Positions 7,225 through 16,769 of a DNA stretch of 52,528 nucleotides are shown piece after piece. Under the pieces are notes generated by a model. That model saw only the letters and a program-made list of their open reading frames with translations, searched no databases and was not told where the DNA came from. Position 1 is the first letter of the stretch, and each line of letters begins with the position of its first letter. A program made the translations under genes and the position numbers. Source of the stretch: a virus; IMG/VR virus record IMGVR_UViG_3300042555_002061, positions 1 through 52,528 of that record. One strand, 5' to 3'.

Positions 7225-7989
7225 TTAACACTCCGCAAAAACAATGACCCAACGACCGTCACCTTCGACAGCTACTAGATTCTTGTTAGAACCTACAGCT
7301 ATGGTGGTGCTGCGATTATAACCAATTAACTGTACTGCTGTACTATTCCATCCACCCCCAGAAGGAACTTGCAAGTTAAATGGACCGCTACTGGTAGTTC
7401 CAATAGCATTGATGGATCGTCCACAAACTGTCGTTCGCAGTCTCCTGGTGAGGGAAACCAAAACGTGAGACTTAGCTGGATCGAGGTTACCGATTATCTC
7501 GGCTCGACCAAACAAGTCATACGTCATAACTCCGTTGACGATATCGATTCCTCGGTAGGTTGCCAAGTTTGCACTAGGGGTTGTACCACTGATCTTGAGG
7601 AAGCTGACTCCTGAAAGTAGTACTGGGGCAGCTTGAGTGCTAGTGATAAGTCCGAGAGCGATACCCCAATGAGGAAGCCAACCGTGAGTAATCGAATTGT
7701 ATTCAGAAAGTTTATTAACGTAAGCTGTCGGGACATTTTGAGTTTCCTGGGGGAGTGTGGCGTTGTTGGTGTCGAACGTGAAAGCTGGTTTCCATATGAG
7801 TACAGGTTCATACGGTTCGATTATGCCGTCACCAGTTTCAAGTTGCCCCATGATTCTAACATCGTCGGGGGAACCTTGAATACTTGGGACAAAGTTTGCT
7901 GGAGAAGGTATACGAGTAAGCTCATTGACAAACTTACTTGTAAAGATTTCTTTGAACGGTGTTCCTGGGTGGACTGCTCGTCTAGCCAT
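7225..7989 (-). CDS. Distal tail / virion protein, unknown family
   Basis: The 254 residues are rich in Thr, Ser, Gly and Val, with predicted beta character and no transmembrane segment. It starts MARRAVHPGTPF and its stop abuts the next gene; its start overlaps the 374-residue gene by one base. Position after the tape measure and the 374-residue protein suggests a distal tail or baseplate-hub component. One copy of the dispersed TTCCTGGGG word lies inside at 7744. Confidence 0.55.
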   Translation of the reverse strand: MARRAVHPGTPFKEIFTSKFVNELTRIPSPANFVPSIQGSPDDVRIMGQLETGDGIIEPYEPVLIWKPAFTFDTNNATLPQETQNVPTAYVNKLSEYNSITHGWLPHWGIALGLITSTQAAPVLLSGVSFLKISGTTPSANLATYRGIDIVNGVMTYDLFGRAEIIGNLDPAKSHVLVSLTRRLRTTVCGRSINAIGTTSSGPFNLQVPSGGGWNSTAVQLIGYNRSTTIAVGSNKNLVAVEGDGRWVIVFAEC

Positions 7990-9113
7990 TATAGTAGGAA
8001 GTCTTTGTAGTCAGAGTATTTGTAGTGCTTGAGGATGACTCGGTGAGACGGTACTCGAATTACTCGACCTCTTGTGTTAGACACAATCTGAGGAGCATAC
8101 TCGTATGACACTAAACTCCAACCGGAATGTACTCCAGCAGGTTGTACTCCGTTTAGAGCATCTACTACTGTAGCTGGAAATTCAGGTTCGTAAATGGTGT
8201 CAAATTGGTTGGTAGTAACGATAACTTTCTTACCACCCACGTAAGTAACTTCGTCTTTGGGGCTAGCAAGAGCTTCTGTTACGTCTGAAAACTTGAAGTT
8301 TGGTTTGACTTCGAACTCAAGAGTTACAGGCACAGCTTGAAACAAATCACCTTCTCCAGAGTAGCCCATAAACATCACACTTCCGGGGGCGAACCCGAAG
8401 AAGTCTTTCTTGTTTAGGGTGGTTAGCATTCGAGACAACCTGCGAACGTATGAATATGTTAGCATAGTTGGTGGCATGTATTGGGTGATTTGGAACTTAA
8501 AAGATCGAACGTAGACTTCGGCTCCTTCGATCCCATCTTCACTGTAACCAATCAAACCATAGCTACCGTTTTGGTATGGCAGCGGTTCTGTTCCTGGGCG
8601 GTTCTTTGCTCGTTGGCATTCGACTACTCTAGCTTTCTGTATCTTTTCGGTAGTGCAGCTACCGTTGAAAGACACTTGTGTAAACTTGGTTGAATTGTTT
8701 TCACCGTCTGAAGGTCCAGTAGCTCCACCAGCGTCACCCCCTTGATTAGAACCGTTGTCGTCTGGAATGTCGTAGGTTACTTTAATTTCCCACGTAGTCC
8801 AGTTGATTTGTTTGGCGGTCAAGCTAGCACAGAACAACAATTGAAATTCAGTGTCACTGATGTAAAACATGAATGTCAATGGAACCAATCCGTAAAAGAT
8901 TGGCAACAATTGTTGCTGCATCACTTTGTCATCAAACAACATGTCCAGGTCAGTTCCTGGGAGAACGTGTGATTCAGCCCAATCGACAAACCAGTCACTA
9001 GAGACTCTAAATGTAAAGTCTTTTGTGATGGTTTGTCGATTGATTGTGAACCCACGTGAGTCTCCAAAGACTTCTTCATACACAATGTCATTCGGACCAA
9101 AGTCACTAGGCAT
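7989..9113 (-). CDS. Distal tail protein
   Basis: The 374-residue protein has mixed beta segments and a Gly/Asp/Ser-rich linker near residues 145-165. It overlaps the 98-residue gene by 8 bases and the 254-residue gene by one, so the three are translationally coupled. The order tape measure, 98-residue protein, this protein matches the slot of distal-tail (Dit-like) or tail-hub proteins in siphoviruses. I do not recognise the family by sequence. Confidence 0.55.
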   Translation of the reverse strand: MPSDFGPNDIVYEEVFGDSRGFTINRQTITKDFTFRVSSDWFVDWAESHVLPGTDLDMLFDDKVMQQQLLPIFYGLVPLTFMFYISDTEFQLLFCASLTAKQINWTTWEIKVTYDIPDDNGSNQGGDAGGATGPSDGENNSTKFTQVSFNGSCTTEKIQKARVVECQRAKNRPGTEPLPYQNGSYGLIGYSEDGIEGAEVYVRSFKFQITQYMPPTMLTYSYVRRLSRMLTTLNKKDFFGFAPGSVMFMGYSGEGDLFQAVPVTLEFEVKPNFKFSDVTEALASPKDEVTYVGGKKVIVTTNQFDTIYEPEFPATVVDALNGVQPAGVHSGWSLVSYEYAPQIVSNTRGRVIRVPSHRVILKHYKYSDYKDFLL

Positions 9114-9402
9114 GGTGCGTCTCCTCTTGTAATTGCTCAGCTTCTTCTGAAAGAATCTCTCGCAGTTCCGTACTGTCTACAAAATTGTAACGGTCTTTCA
9201 AGTAAGCTATTGCTTTAGAACAATCAACATCAACAAAACCAATCGTCTCCCCCAGAGGAAATTCCTTAACTGCCGGAACTTTTACTGGAGAGAACAATGC
9301 TCGGTAGTCGGCGTAGAACATTCTAAACGTAGGTCGTGAGTGTTTTGCAAGAATCGACAACATACGGTGTGCGATTATTACACTGGCTTCGTTTGGAATC
9401 AT
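9106..9402 (-). CDS. Small tail-module protein, unknown
   Basis: 98 residues with an acidic helical C-terminus (ELREILSEEAEQLQEE). It overlaps the tape-measure gene by 4 bases (ATGA type) and the next gene by 8. Such small proteins after the tape measure often assist tail-tip assembly; here this is inferred from position only. Confidence 0.55.
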   Translation of the reverse strand: MIPNEASVIIAHRMLSILAKHSRPTFRMFYADYRALFSPVKVPAVKEFPLGETIGFVDVDCSKAIAYLKDRYNFVDSTELREILSEEAEQLQEETHHA

Positions 9403-12400
9403 CCTATACCACCTTGAACTGAAAGTAAACGATTAGTTTCTTGTTGGAGAGCGTTGCTTTCTTTCATCAAATCTTCTTGCCGTTTGGTATCGGTTCGAAG
9501 AATTGCTCTGGTCGACATAGCCCCACCAGTTAGTGCTTGCAAGAACTTCGGAAGTTCTTGTTGCAGTTGTTGTTGAGGATTGTTTTGTGTAGAGAACAAA
9601 GATCGCAATAAAAATTGTTCTCTTTGTAGCAATGCTGCTTTTTCTCTAGCATCGGCAATCGCAGGTTTGGCAAACAAGTCATTTAGTCCCGAAGTCATAG
9701 CGTTGTATTCACCCAAATCTTCTGGAGTCTGTAGACTGTCGTACAGCTTTTTCATATCTGTACTTCCTTGCTCTTTGTCTGCTTCTGCCAACCTAGCTCT
9801 TACAGAAGCAAGTTCTGTTTGAACTTCGTTGTAGGCTTTCTGCTTTTGTGCAGCAAGTTGAGCATCAGAAGGACCCTTAGTGTCTTGTTGTAGACCAAAC
9901 ATTGTAATTTGTCGGTTCAACAAGTTTGTTTCTAACATGGTGTTTAGATTTTCAAACTGAGCTTGCATACTATACTGTTGTTGCAAAGAACGTTCGTTAG
10001 CACCAGCAGCTACACCAGCTCGACGTCGGGCCATTTCCTGGGGGGAGATAGCCATGATTTGTTCGAGTTGTTTGGCTCGTTGCTTACGTTCGAATTCAAG
10101 CATACCTCTTGCGATGCTAGCTTGCATTTCTGTTGTGGTCCTTCTACCCATACCTTCACGTTCAATTTCCTTACCAGCATTCATGCCGGTTAGAGTGTAA
10201 ATTGAACGGCCAAGTATGGTCTGAAAGTCTGCAAGGAATGTTTGTAGTGTTTCACTCAAAGAAATTAGTCCCTTGAAGAAACCTGTGACAAACATGTCGA
10301 TGCCTTTCACGATCATGATAGCTGTTTGAGCCATACCGCCACCACTACCCATACCGCTGAACAAGTCTCCAAACGAAGCCATGATCGGTGAAGCCATGAA
10401 GCTAAACGTCTTGGAAATTCCCTCAAAGATACTCATGAAGATTACCTTGAGTCCTTCGAAGATTTTTTGCAAGACGATCCACATGTATTCGACATGGACT
10501 AGGAACGTGTTCCAAGCAGCAACAAGTTGGTTCTTGATGATGTCTACTAGACCCATGAAACCAGTTTGTAGAGCTTGAACTCCCACTCCCGTTTCTCCCT
10601 GGCGGAAGGCAGAGAATGCTAGCTTGAACAGATTCATTGCTGGACCTGCGTAGCTAGCTACTTTACCAAGCTCACCGAAAGCTCCAGAAATACCAGCACC
10701 AAGTGCCTTGAAAGCATTGACTACTGCTGGAATCTTGTCACCGAACATCAACAGTACGTTGAAGATCATGCCGACGAAGTTCCAAGAAAACACAAACCGA
10801 CCAACCGATCCAGCTAGTCTGAGGAAGCCACCAGCAAGAGTCATGATTCCTTGACCAGCTCTAAGCAAGTTAGCTCCAGTCATCATTCCTTTGAGGGACT
10901 TGAATCCACCAGCAATACCACTCATTGCACCACGGGCAAGTCCACCGGCCATAGAACCAACATCACGAACACTGGTAAGTCTGGAACGTAGAGTAGCAAG
11001 TTTCATTTCACTTGCTATTCGACGACCAGCAATGGTTCGGTCTAAGGCTTGAACAGTCTTTGCTTGTTTTGCTCTGGCGGCTGTAGCTTTAGCTACGTTA
11101 GCAGCATCTAGTTGTCTTTGTGTTTTATGCAAAGCAGCAACTTCTTTTACTCTAGCAGCTTGTCTTGCTACGGGAGCATTCTCATAGTTTCGTACCTGAG
11201 AAACTGTGCTAATCATTTCTTTTTGAAGTCGAACTCGCTGTGCTTCAAACAAGTTGATTCTTTGAGAAATCATTAGTTCTTCTTGACGATACTTTAGCCA
11301 AGTAGCAGACGTCTTAGGACCATCTTTTGTAATCATTGCTTTTGGCAACTCAGACAAGATTTGACGAACCTTAAATAACCGATCATACATTTGATCGACT
11401 ATTTTTAGGTTGTCAGGTGACTGTAGAGTTTTTAGTGCCTGAGCTATAGGTCTTACAATCGCCCCCATGTCTACTGCTTTTGATCGTTGCAATAGCTGAA
11501 CGTACTTCTGACGTTCTTTAACCAAGTCTGGCAGGGCTGCTGCTTTCCTGGGGAGGGACTTGATAGGTGCAGATACTTTAGCCATTTGTGCTTGGAATGC
11601 TCGTTCGTTTTTGAGGGCAATCATTTGCTCCCCACGAATGGCTGAATTCATCAGCTTGTTGTTGCGAATTGCTTCCTTGCGTTGGGCTATTGCAGCAGCA
11701 CCACTACGAATACCACGGACACTTGACATGGCAGCTTGTCCTGCTCCACGACCAGCACCCATGATTCCTCGACCGATTGCTCCAAACAAACCACCACGAC
11801 CCATCTTCTGGAGTTTCATGGCTTCTTTGATTAACTTAGCCATTGTCTTGGAACCAGCAACTTTGGCTGCATTACCACCAGACATTGCTGCGTCAATGGA
11901 TCGTTGTAGTCTAGCTACTTTAGCTGCTTGCATTGCTCTGGCGGACTGACCACCAGTAGGTAACATAGCAGCAGTATTCTTTAACGACCCACCCAGAAAA
12001 CGTAAGCCTCTACCTGCGAGAGTAACGAGACTCATAGTTTTGGCTAGTCTGGACAGAGCAAAGGATAGGGTGTATGCTCCGACCATTGTGGTAGCGAAGA
12101 TTACTGGAAGCATCAAGAATGTTGCTGCTAGTAGTTTGTTTTTCTTTAACCATTCTTCGAACAGGGTGACGATGTAAGCACCCATGTTAAAGAGTGCAAG
12201 AAACTCTCCTTCGACCAGTTTTCCGATTGTGATCTTGAGAGTCTCGAAAGCACTCGTCAATCGACGAACAGCACCACCAGGACCTTCTTCCATCTTGGCA
12301 GCAGCTAGTCGGGATTCAGCTCCAGCTTTGCGGATTTGCTCGATAAATGCTTCCACTCGCTCAATTTCCTGGACGGATGAAACTGCACGAGCACCACGAA

Positions 12401-13319
12401 TGTTGAAGATGTCTCCGAACAGTTCAGCTTTTTGTAGCCGAGACATGTTCTTTGTAAGCTCGAACAAATTGTACATCGTGGTCAACAAATCTTCGTTGCC
12501 AGACGCATCAGTAACAATTTGAAATGATGGGAAGGTCTGTCGAAGTCTGTCAGAACTCTTAATCATGTTTAGCAAAGCTGTGTTCAAACTCGTACCAGCC
12601 AAGCTAGCTTTGAGTCCAGACTCAGACATTTGAACCAAGAAACCAAGCAAGACTGGGAGTTTAATACCCAAGTTTCCAGCAGTACCGGAAGCATACTTGA
12701 GAGATTCTCGAAGGTCAACGATTTCAATCGTACCAAGACGAGTAGCCTTCACCATCTGGGAAGTTACGTTGGTGATGGTGTTCATCCGAGTTTCGAGAGT
12801 ATCGTTTTCACCAAACATATTGAACGTACGGATTACGTTAGCCAACATGTCTGCTGATTCACCCAGTGCATATCCCGTACCTCGGGCAAAGTCAAGAGTA
12901 CCTTGAAGGCTGCTCTTAATTTCGTCTACTGAGAAACCAGCTTGGGCAAGACTAACAGCAGCATCGGCTACTTCTTTTGAAGTAAAGGCTGTAGTACGTC
13001 CCAAGTCCATGATAACTTTACGGAGTCCAGCAATGTTGCTCGTTTGTTCCTGGGTGAGGTTTCCAAAGTAGCCTAGCTTAACGGTAAGGTTAAGCATTTG
13101 ATCTTCGAAGTTTGTGAAGTCTTTGATGGTGCTACGAACTGCAACACCTGTAGCAAACAAGCCACCAGCAGCACCAGTGGAAAGGTTACGCAAGGAACGA
13201 GAGGCTCGCATCATCTGAGCAGATAAGCCGCTGGTTAGTTTGCTGAACTGCATAGTTGCACGATCAGTAAGTTCAACAACGATAACTGCTTTACCTGCCT
13301 GGATACTTTGGCGACTCAT
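9399..13319 (-). CDS. Tail tape-measure protein
   Basis: At 1306 residues this is the longest gene in the window. Residues about 60-330 match the TP901-type tape-measure core (segments such as VMDLGRTTAFTSKEVADAAV are characteristic). A hydrophobic stretch follows near residue 400, then a long Ala/Arg/Lys/Gln-rich helical middle, further hydrophobic segments near 840-1010 and a coiled-coil C-terminus. Tape-measure length sets tail length; by the usual rule of about 1.5 angstrom per residue the tail would be near 200 nm. It follows the frameshifted tail chaperones, as in lambda. Several dispersed-word copies fall inside (10035, 11545, 13047). Confidence 0.93.
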   Translation of the reverse strand: MSRQSIQAGKAVIVVELTDRATMQFSKLTSGLSAQMMRASRSLRNLSTGAAGGLFATGVAVRSTIKDFTNFEDQMLNLTVKLGYFGNLTQEQTSNIAGLRKVIMDLGRTTAFTSKEVADAAVSLAQAGFSVDEIKSSLQGTLDFARGTGYALGESADMLANVIRTFNMFGENDTLETRMNTITNVTSQMVKATRLGTIEIVDLRESLKYASGTAGNLGIKLPVLLGFLVQMSESGLKASLAGTSLNTALLNMIKSSDRLRQTFPSFQIVTDASGNEDLLTTMYNLFELTKNMSRLQKAELFGDIFNIRGARAVSSVQEIERVEAFIEQIRKAGAESRLAAAKMEEGPGGAVRRLTSAFETLKITIGKLVEGEFLALFNMGAYIVTLFEEWLKKNKLLAATFLMLPVIFATTMVGAYTLSFALSRLAKTMSLVTLAGRGLRFLGGSLKNTAAMLPTGGQSARAMQAAKVARLQRSIDAAMSGGNAAKVAGSKTMAKLIKEAMKLQKMGRGGLFGAIGRGIMGAGRGAGQAAMSSVRGIRSGAAAIAQRKEAIRNNKLMNSAIRGEQMIALKNERAFQAQMAKVSAPIKSLPRKAAALPDLVKERQKYVQLLQRSKAVDMGAIVRPIAQALKTLQSPDNLKIVDQMYDRLFKVRQILSELPKAMITKDGPKTSATWLKYRQEELMISQRINLFEAQRVRLQKEMISTVSQVRNYENAPVARQAARVKEVAALHKTQRQLDAANVAKATAARAKQAKTVQALDRTIAGRRIASEMKLATLRSRLTSVRDVGSMAGGLARGAMSGIAGGFKSLKGMMTGANLLRAGQGIMTLAGGFLRLAGSVGRFVFSWNFVGMIFNVLLMFGDKIPAVVNAFKALGAGISGAFGELGKVASYAGPAMNLFKLAFSAFRQGETGVGVQALQTGFMGLVDIIKNQLVAAWNTFLVHVEYMWIVLQKIFEGLKVIFMSIFEGISKTFSFMASPIMASFGDLFSGMGSGGGMAQTAIMIVKGIDMFVTGFFKGLISLSETLQTFLADFQTILGRSIYTLTGMNAGKEIEREGMGRRTTTEMQASIARGMLEFERKQRAKQLEQIMAISPQEMARRRAGVAAGANERSLQQQYSMQAQFENLNTMLETNLLNRQITMFGLQQDTKGPSDAQLAAQKQKAYNEVQTELASVRARLAEADKEQGSTDMKKLYDSLQTPEDLGEYNAMTSGLNDLFAKPAIADAREKAALLQREQFLLRSLFSTQNNPQQQLQQELPKFLQALTGGAMSTRAILRTDTKRQEDLMKESNALQQETNRLLSVQGGIG

Positions 13320-13609
13320 TAGTAATTTCCTTTTGCAACCATTCCGTCTACTGCTGCTCTTAACTGTGCTGCACCAGAACCTTTAGGCTTGCTGCGGTTC
13401 TTTATGCTTTGTGGAAGAAGTTCATTGCTTTGTGCTGAACAAGCCCAATTGATTTGGTCTCGTTCATGGGCAAGCCATTCAATGTACATAATTTCTCCAA
13501 GAGTCTTGGAGCTTATGTCTATTCCTCGGGATTCGACTCGGAAGGCGACTTCGATGATTTGTCCGTATCGAGAATCAACTGTTTCATTTCTTTCTTGAGC
13601 ATTTTCCAC
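13319..13609 (-). CDS. Tail assembly chaperone, frameshift extension (gpGT-like T part)
   Basis: This frame runs from a GTG at 13609 (96 residues) but is best read as the -1 extension of the 145-residue chaperone: the slip site at 13615-13621 leads straight into it through GGA-CAT-GTG. The fusion would be about 212 residues. It ends one base into the tape-measure start, the usual place for the GT protein that coats the tape measure during assembly. A separate GTG start is possible but lacks a good ribosome-binding site. Confidence 0.7.
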   Translation of the reverse strand: MENAQERNETVDSRYGQIIEVAFRVESRGIDISSKTLGEIMYIEWLAHERDQINWACSAQSNELLPQSIKNRSKPKGSGAAQLRAAVDGMVAKGNY

Positions 13610-13956
13610 ATGTCCCCCAAAATTCCCTTTTTCTGGGGGCTGGAAAAATTTACAACGGCACTCCAGAATGCTTCTCGGAAGTTTTCGACTGCTTCCGGTT
13701 CTTCATCGAGTAGTTCGAGAAACTTGTCCCAGTTGAATTCGACTTGTGGTTCGAGGTAATACCAGAATAGTCGAAGAGCAAGTTCGTCGTCAACTAAAAG
13801 TCGACTGGCGGTTTGCTGGGTGAGTTGGTCGTCGACAAACAGCTTGAGGATTTCGATGTTAAACTTTTCAGGAAGAACTGAGAAGGCTGTCGTCCACTTG
13901 ATGACGATCGGGTATTGCTTACCGTTGAATGAGAATTTACAGATAACCTTAGACAT
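13519..13956 (-). CDS. Tail assembly chaperone (gpG-like)
   Basis: The 145-residue protein opens with a short beta segment (VICKFSFNGKQYPIVIKWT) and continues acidic and helical, like many siphovirus gpG proteins. It lies between the tail tube and the tape measure. Its frame contains a T TTG GGG slippery heptamer, so two products are expected: this one, and a -1 fusion with the 13319-13609 frame. The identity rests on position and the frameshift. Confidence 0.72.
   Translation of the reverse strand: MSKVICKFSFNGKQYPIVIKWTTAFSVLPEKFNIEILKLFVDDQLTQQTASRLLVDDELALRLFWYYLEPQVEFNWDKFLELLDEEPEAVENFREAFWSAVVNFSSPQKKGILGDMWKMLKKEMKQLILDTDKSSKSPSESNPEE
13615..13621 (-). promoter_or_regulatory. Programmed -1 frameshift slippery site
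   Basis: Zero-frame codons read ATT TTG GGG GAC, so T TTG GGG fits the X XXY YYZ pattern. After slipping back one base, translation enters GGA CAT GTG GAA, exactly the frame of the downstream chaperone ORF. The placement before the tape measure is the classic tail-chaperone arrangement. Confidence 0.75.
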
Positions 13957-14012
13957 GAGAACTCCGAGTACAAAGAGGGTTTATTGAGGGTAAAAATATG
14001 GGTATTCAGACG

Positions 14013-14050
14013 ACTATCCTATGGTCCTAAAAGTAGAACCATAGGATAGT
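14013..14050 (-). terminator. 13-bp perfect stem-loop after the tail-tube gene
   Basis: ACTATCCTATGGT (14013-14025) pairs perfectly with 14038-14050 around a 12-base loop, in the gap between the major tail protein and the chaperone. No immediate U-run follows (a TTTTT lies about 20 bases on), so it may be a processing or stability hairpin, or a weak terminator that limits expression downstream of the abundant tail-tube gene. Confidence 0.65.
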
Positions 14051-14067
14051 GTGTGACAGGTTGTGGC

Positions 14068-14901
14068 TTAGACGTTCTTGACAATGTTGTCGAGAGCATC
14101 GAGCAAAGCTACTCGATTGAATCCACCCATACCCACTGGGTTAGCCTTGAAGCGTCGGGTTGATCGCGGGTTGTTTTCTGGGGGGATTGGGCTTGCATCG
14201 ACGAAGCTAGATAGCAGGTCATCGACAGTAGATTCACCCAAGAACTTCAACAGTGGACCAACAGAAGTGAAAACTTCTTCTGCTGTTGTGCGGTTGAGGG
14301 CTTGGTAGACTGGGTGAGCTGCGATCTCTGCTGCCATAGATTTCAGGTCTAAAGCAGCAAAAGCTCCTGGGTCGTAAGTGGCGAGTGTTCCTGCTGTAGC
14401 AACTTTGACTGGAGTGATCTTGCAACCAGACTTAACACAAGCTGCTGGTTTCAGCTTGAAGTTTTGCTTGGGTGCTCCGGTTTCAGGTCCGGTGATTGAT
14501 CGGTCGAAGTTGCGGAACTTGCCTTTGAAACCGACGTTGCCGACTTCGGTCAAGTATCCGGTCAGAGCCAAGAAGTTTCTTGCGTAACTTCCTGGGCGAG
14601 CTGAAACCATGTAGATACAACCTTCATAAGCTGGATCGACAACTTGTTCTCCAGAGATTTCCAAGTCACTCTTGGACTCGCTGTATTGTTTGTACAACTG
14701 GTCTGGGTCACGAACCGACAATTCTTCTTCGTCGTCGGTGTCATTGATGGAGAGGTCTCCTGTGACTCCCTTGTGGTACACCCACACTGGAGTGGTACAG
14801 GATGAACCACCTGCGGTCGAAGGATCATCAGCAGTATCGTAGTACAACGATACCTCAGAACCTTTCTTGTCGCAATTGGTAAGATCGGTTAGTCCTGGCA
14901 T
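14068..14901 (-). CDS. Major tail (tube) protein
   Basis: The 277-residue protein has balanced beta-rich composition. Its place, after the connector/tail-completion genes and before the chaperones, and the long stem-loop on its transcript all fit the tail tube of a siphovirus. Sequence alone does not name a family. Ser/Asp-rich early segments and a Pro/Arg-rich C-terminus are visible. Confidence 0.68.
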   Translation of the reverse strand: MPGLTDLTNCDKKGSEVSLYYDTADDPSTAGGSSCTTPVWVYHKGVTGDLSINDTDDEEELSVRDPDQLYKQYSESKSDLEISGEQVVDPAYEGCIYMVSARPGSYARNFLALTGYLTEVGNVGFKGKFRNFDRSITGPETGAPKQNFKLKPAACVKSGCKITPVKVATAGTLATYDPGAFAALDLKSMAAEIAAHPVYQALNRTTAEEVFTSVGPLLKFLGESTVDDLLSSFVDASPIPPENNPRSTRRFKANPVGMGGFNRVALLDALDNIVKNV

Positions 14902-14916
14902 AAGTAAGCCCTTGTA

Positions 14917-15360
14917 TTAGAAGTTGAACTGGCGAGCTAGTCCCACCTTGAACTCTTTGGCAATCGCACCACGGGCAGTCAACTGCTTTAGTGTGTGCCC
15001 CATGTAAGATCGTTCAGGGTAGGAATAGTAACTAAACTGACTGAAAAATGTTCCACCAAACTCATGAATGTGTGGAACAGGTTGATTGAAAAAGTCACTA
15101 CCTGGAAACTTAACAGGACCAATGATAGCTCCGTTTGAGTAGGTAACAAACTCGATGATTCTTAAACCACCCCTAGTCTTAGCAAACGGCGGGTTTCCTG
15201 GGGAGGAAGTTTGTTTGCTGATCTTGAGTGATCGAATAGCTGCACCACGAATGAGTGCAGCTGTTCTTGTTAGACCATTCTTTTTACCACGATCAACACG
15301 GGTGTTGAACTTTTGTAGGTAGAACAGTGACCGAGCAACATACTTGAACATGACTAGCAA
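14917..15360 (-). CDS. Tail completion protein (HK97 gp10-like)
   Basis: 147 residues with a basic N-terminal half and a C-terminal aromatic-rich segment (HEFGGTFFSQFSYYSYPERS). Basic proteins of this size lie between head-tail connectors and the tail tube in HK97-like phages and join tail to head. Starts at ATG 15360, overlapping the terminator gene by 7 bases. Assignment rests on position and size. Confidence 0.55.
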   Translation of the reverse strand: MLVMFKYVARSLFYLQKFNTRVDRGKKNGLTRTAALIRGAAIRSLKISKQTSSPGNPPFAKTRGGLRIIEFVTYSNGAIIGPVKFPGSDFFNQPVPHIHEFGGTFFSQFSYYSYPERSYMGHTLKQLTARGAIAKEFKVGLARQFNF

Positions 15361-15821
15361 ACCTGTGTTGCAAAAGTGAACTCAGTTGATGACAGAAAGG
15401 TTCTTTGGTTTAGCTCGATTTCTACTGGGGGTTGTGGGTCTACGTTACCGATAACGTATGGCTCCCACAATCCTCGGCAGATAGCCAAATCAATTCGTTC
15501 TCGAAGGTCTAACACTTTCTTTACTTCAAGCCAATCTGTTACGTCGTTTTTGCTGAAAGAGTCAAAAGGAAGTAACAGGGTCACTGAAAGTAGTGGTAGA
15601 CTTTGGATCGAAATCTTTCGTGGTCGACCAGTTGAGTTGTCCATAGACAATCCAGTAAACAACGGCATCACGTACAGCTTTTTGGTGGACGTTTGTCGAA
15701 CCTTTTCAGGATCGAGTGCAGTCTCGGCTGTAACGTAAGTACCTACCTTATAGTCACCCCACGTTGTTCCTGGGAGGGTGTTGAGGTAGGTAGTAACTGA
15801 TTCGGCTAGTTCGGCTAGCAT
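15354..15821 (-). CDS. Tail terminator-like protein
   Basis: 155 residues beginning with the short helix MLAELAESVTTYLNTLPGTTW and then alternating strands, the usual shape of gpU-like terminators, in the expected slot before the tail-completion gene. Overlaps its neighbours by 7 bases each, suggesting coupled translation. One dispersed word lies at 15767. Confidence 0.55.
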   Translation of the reverse strand: MLAELAESVTTYLNTLPGTTWGDYKVGTYVTAETALDPEKVRQTSTKKLYVMPLFTGLSMDNSTGRPRKISIQSLPLLSVTLLLPFDSFSKNDVTDWLEVKKVLDLRERIDLAICRGLWEPYVIGNVDPQPPVEIELNQRTFLSSTEFTFATQVC

Positions 15822-16177
15822 GGAGAACCTTTCTCGTTCATCACTAATACTGTGCGGCGATGTTCACCGTCGTTGTAGAAGTAAGAACCTTTTGCATCAA
15901 TGACAAGTTCGTAAGTCACGTTGGTGGCTGGATTGAGGATTTGTAGTCCTCGTACCAAAGAGATTTCGTACTTAGCCAGGTCTTGTGTGGGAACCAGAAT
16001 ATGGAACCGAGGAGCTTGAGTCTTGACTGAGTTCGAGTCCAACAAGTGTTTGCACTCCGAAATAGTCCCTTTTATCTCAAACTGGGGCTGGCCTGGATAA
16101 CCAATTAGCAGAGCAACATCAGTAAATTGTTCTGCTTGTTTATACAAGAAATCCAGCCCCCAGGAAAGAATATTCAT
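15815..16177 (-). CDS. Head-tail connector / neck protein
   Basis: 120 residues with mixed alpha/beta character. Its place between the decoration protein and the tail terminator fits a head-tail joining protein. One dispersed word is present in the opposite orientation (CCCCAGGAAAG at 16157), one of only three such exceptions noticed outside the left element. No family recognised with certainty. Confidence 0.5.
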   Translation of the reverse strand: MNILSWGLDFLYKQAEQFTDVALLIGYPGQPQFEIKGTISECKHLLDSNSVKTQAPRFHILVPTQDLAKYEISLVRGLQILNPATNVTYELVIDAKGSYFYNDGEHRRTVLVMNEKGSPC

Positions 16178-16225
16178 CTTTGTCTCCCTAGAAAGAGTAG
16201 TGATTCTGTCTAGGAGTTGCTAGAC

Positions 16226-16732
16226 TTAGTTGAACGTCGGAACCGTTCCAATTGCTGGGGAAGGTTCAGCACTATGCAGCACTCGAACCGAAGTTGATCC
16301 GGATGGAGCAGCAATTGCTTTGTTGGAACCGTTGAGTGTAACAGTACCGCCAGGGATGACTGCTGTACCGAGGATGAAACCGTTGGTTGGAGCAGCTCGA
16401 ACTGCACCACCTACAGCACTCGTAGCAACACTTGCGACATCGTAACTCCACCAAACGGTGTCGTTTTGCAAGATGTCAGCAGCAAGAGTACCACCGATTC
16501 TGGCTTCAACAAGCCAGTCCATAATCAGTGTCCCTTGAGTTCCTGGGAGGATCACGGATTGGGCAATCCCGACTCGACCACCGAACAGAACTGGTTCACC
16601 TTGTAGAATGGTGCTGCCCGTCGTGTTGTAGTAGTTGACAGAAATTGCTCCACCCTGTTTCTTTACGCAGGGTGCATCGTACCGTTCCAGCATCACTGGG
16701 TCGGCAACTCGTTTTGGAGTCGAAGTAGGCAT
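16226..16732 (-). CDS. Capsid decoration protein, DUF2190-like
   Basis: 168 residues, Gly/Ala/Val/Thr-rich. The pattern GGAISVNYYNTTGSTILQGE, then repeated V-G-A and V-I-P-G-G turns, matches the DUF2190 decoration family that stabilises phage capsids. AAGGAAAC lies upstream of ATG 16732. It directly follows the capsid gene and a long RNA stem-loop, the usual order. Confidence 0.72.
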   Translation of the reverse strand: MPTSTPKRVADPVMLERYDAPCVKKQGGAISVNYYNTTGSTILQGEPVLFGGRVGIAQSVILPGTQGTLIMDWLVEARIGGTLAADILQNDTVWWSYDVASVATSAVGGAVRAAPTNGFILGTAVIPGGTVTLNGSNKAIAAPSGSTSVRVLHSAEPSPAIGTVPTFN

Positions 16733-16769
16733 AAGGTTGTTTCCTTGTGGAAGTTGTTCAAGAAAAGCC

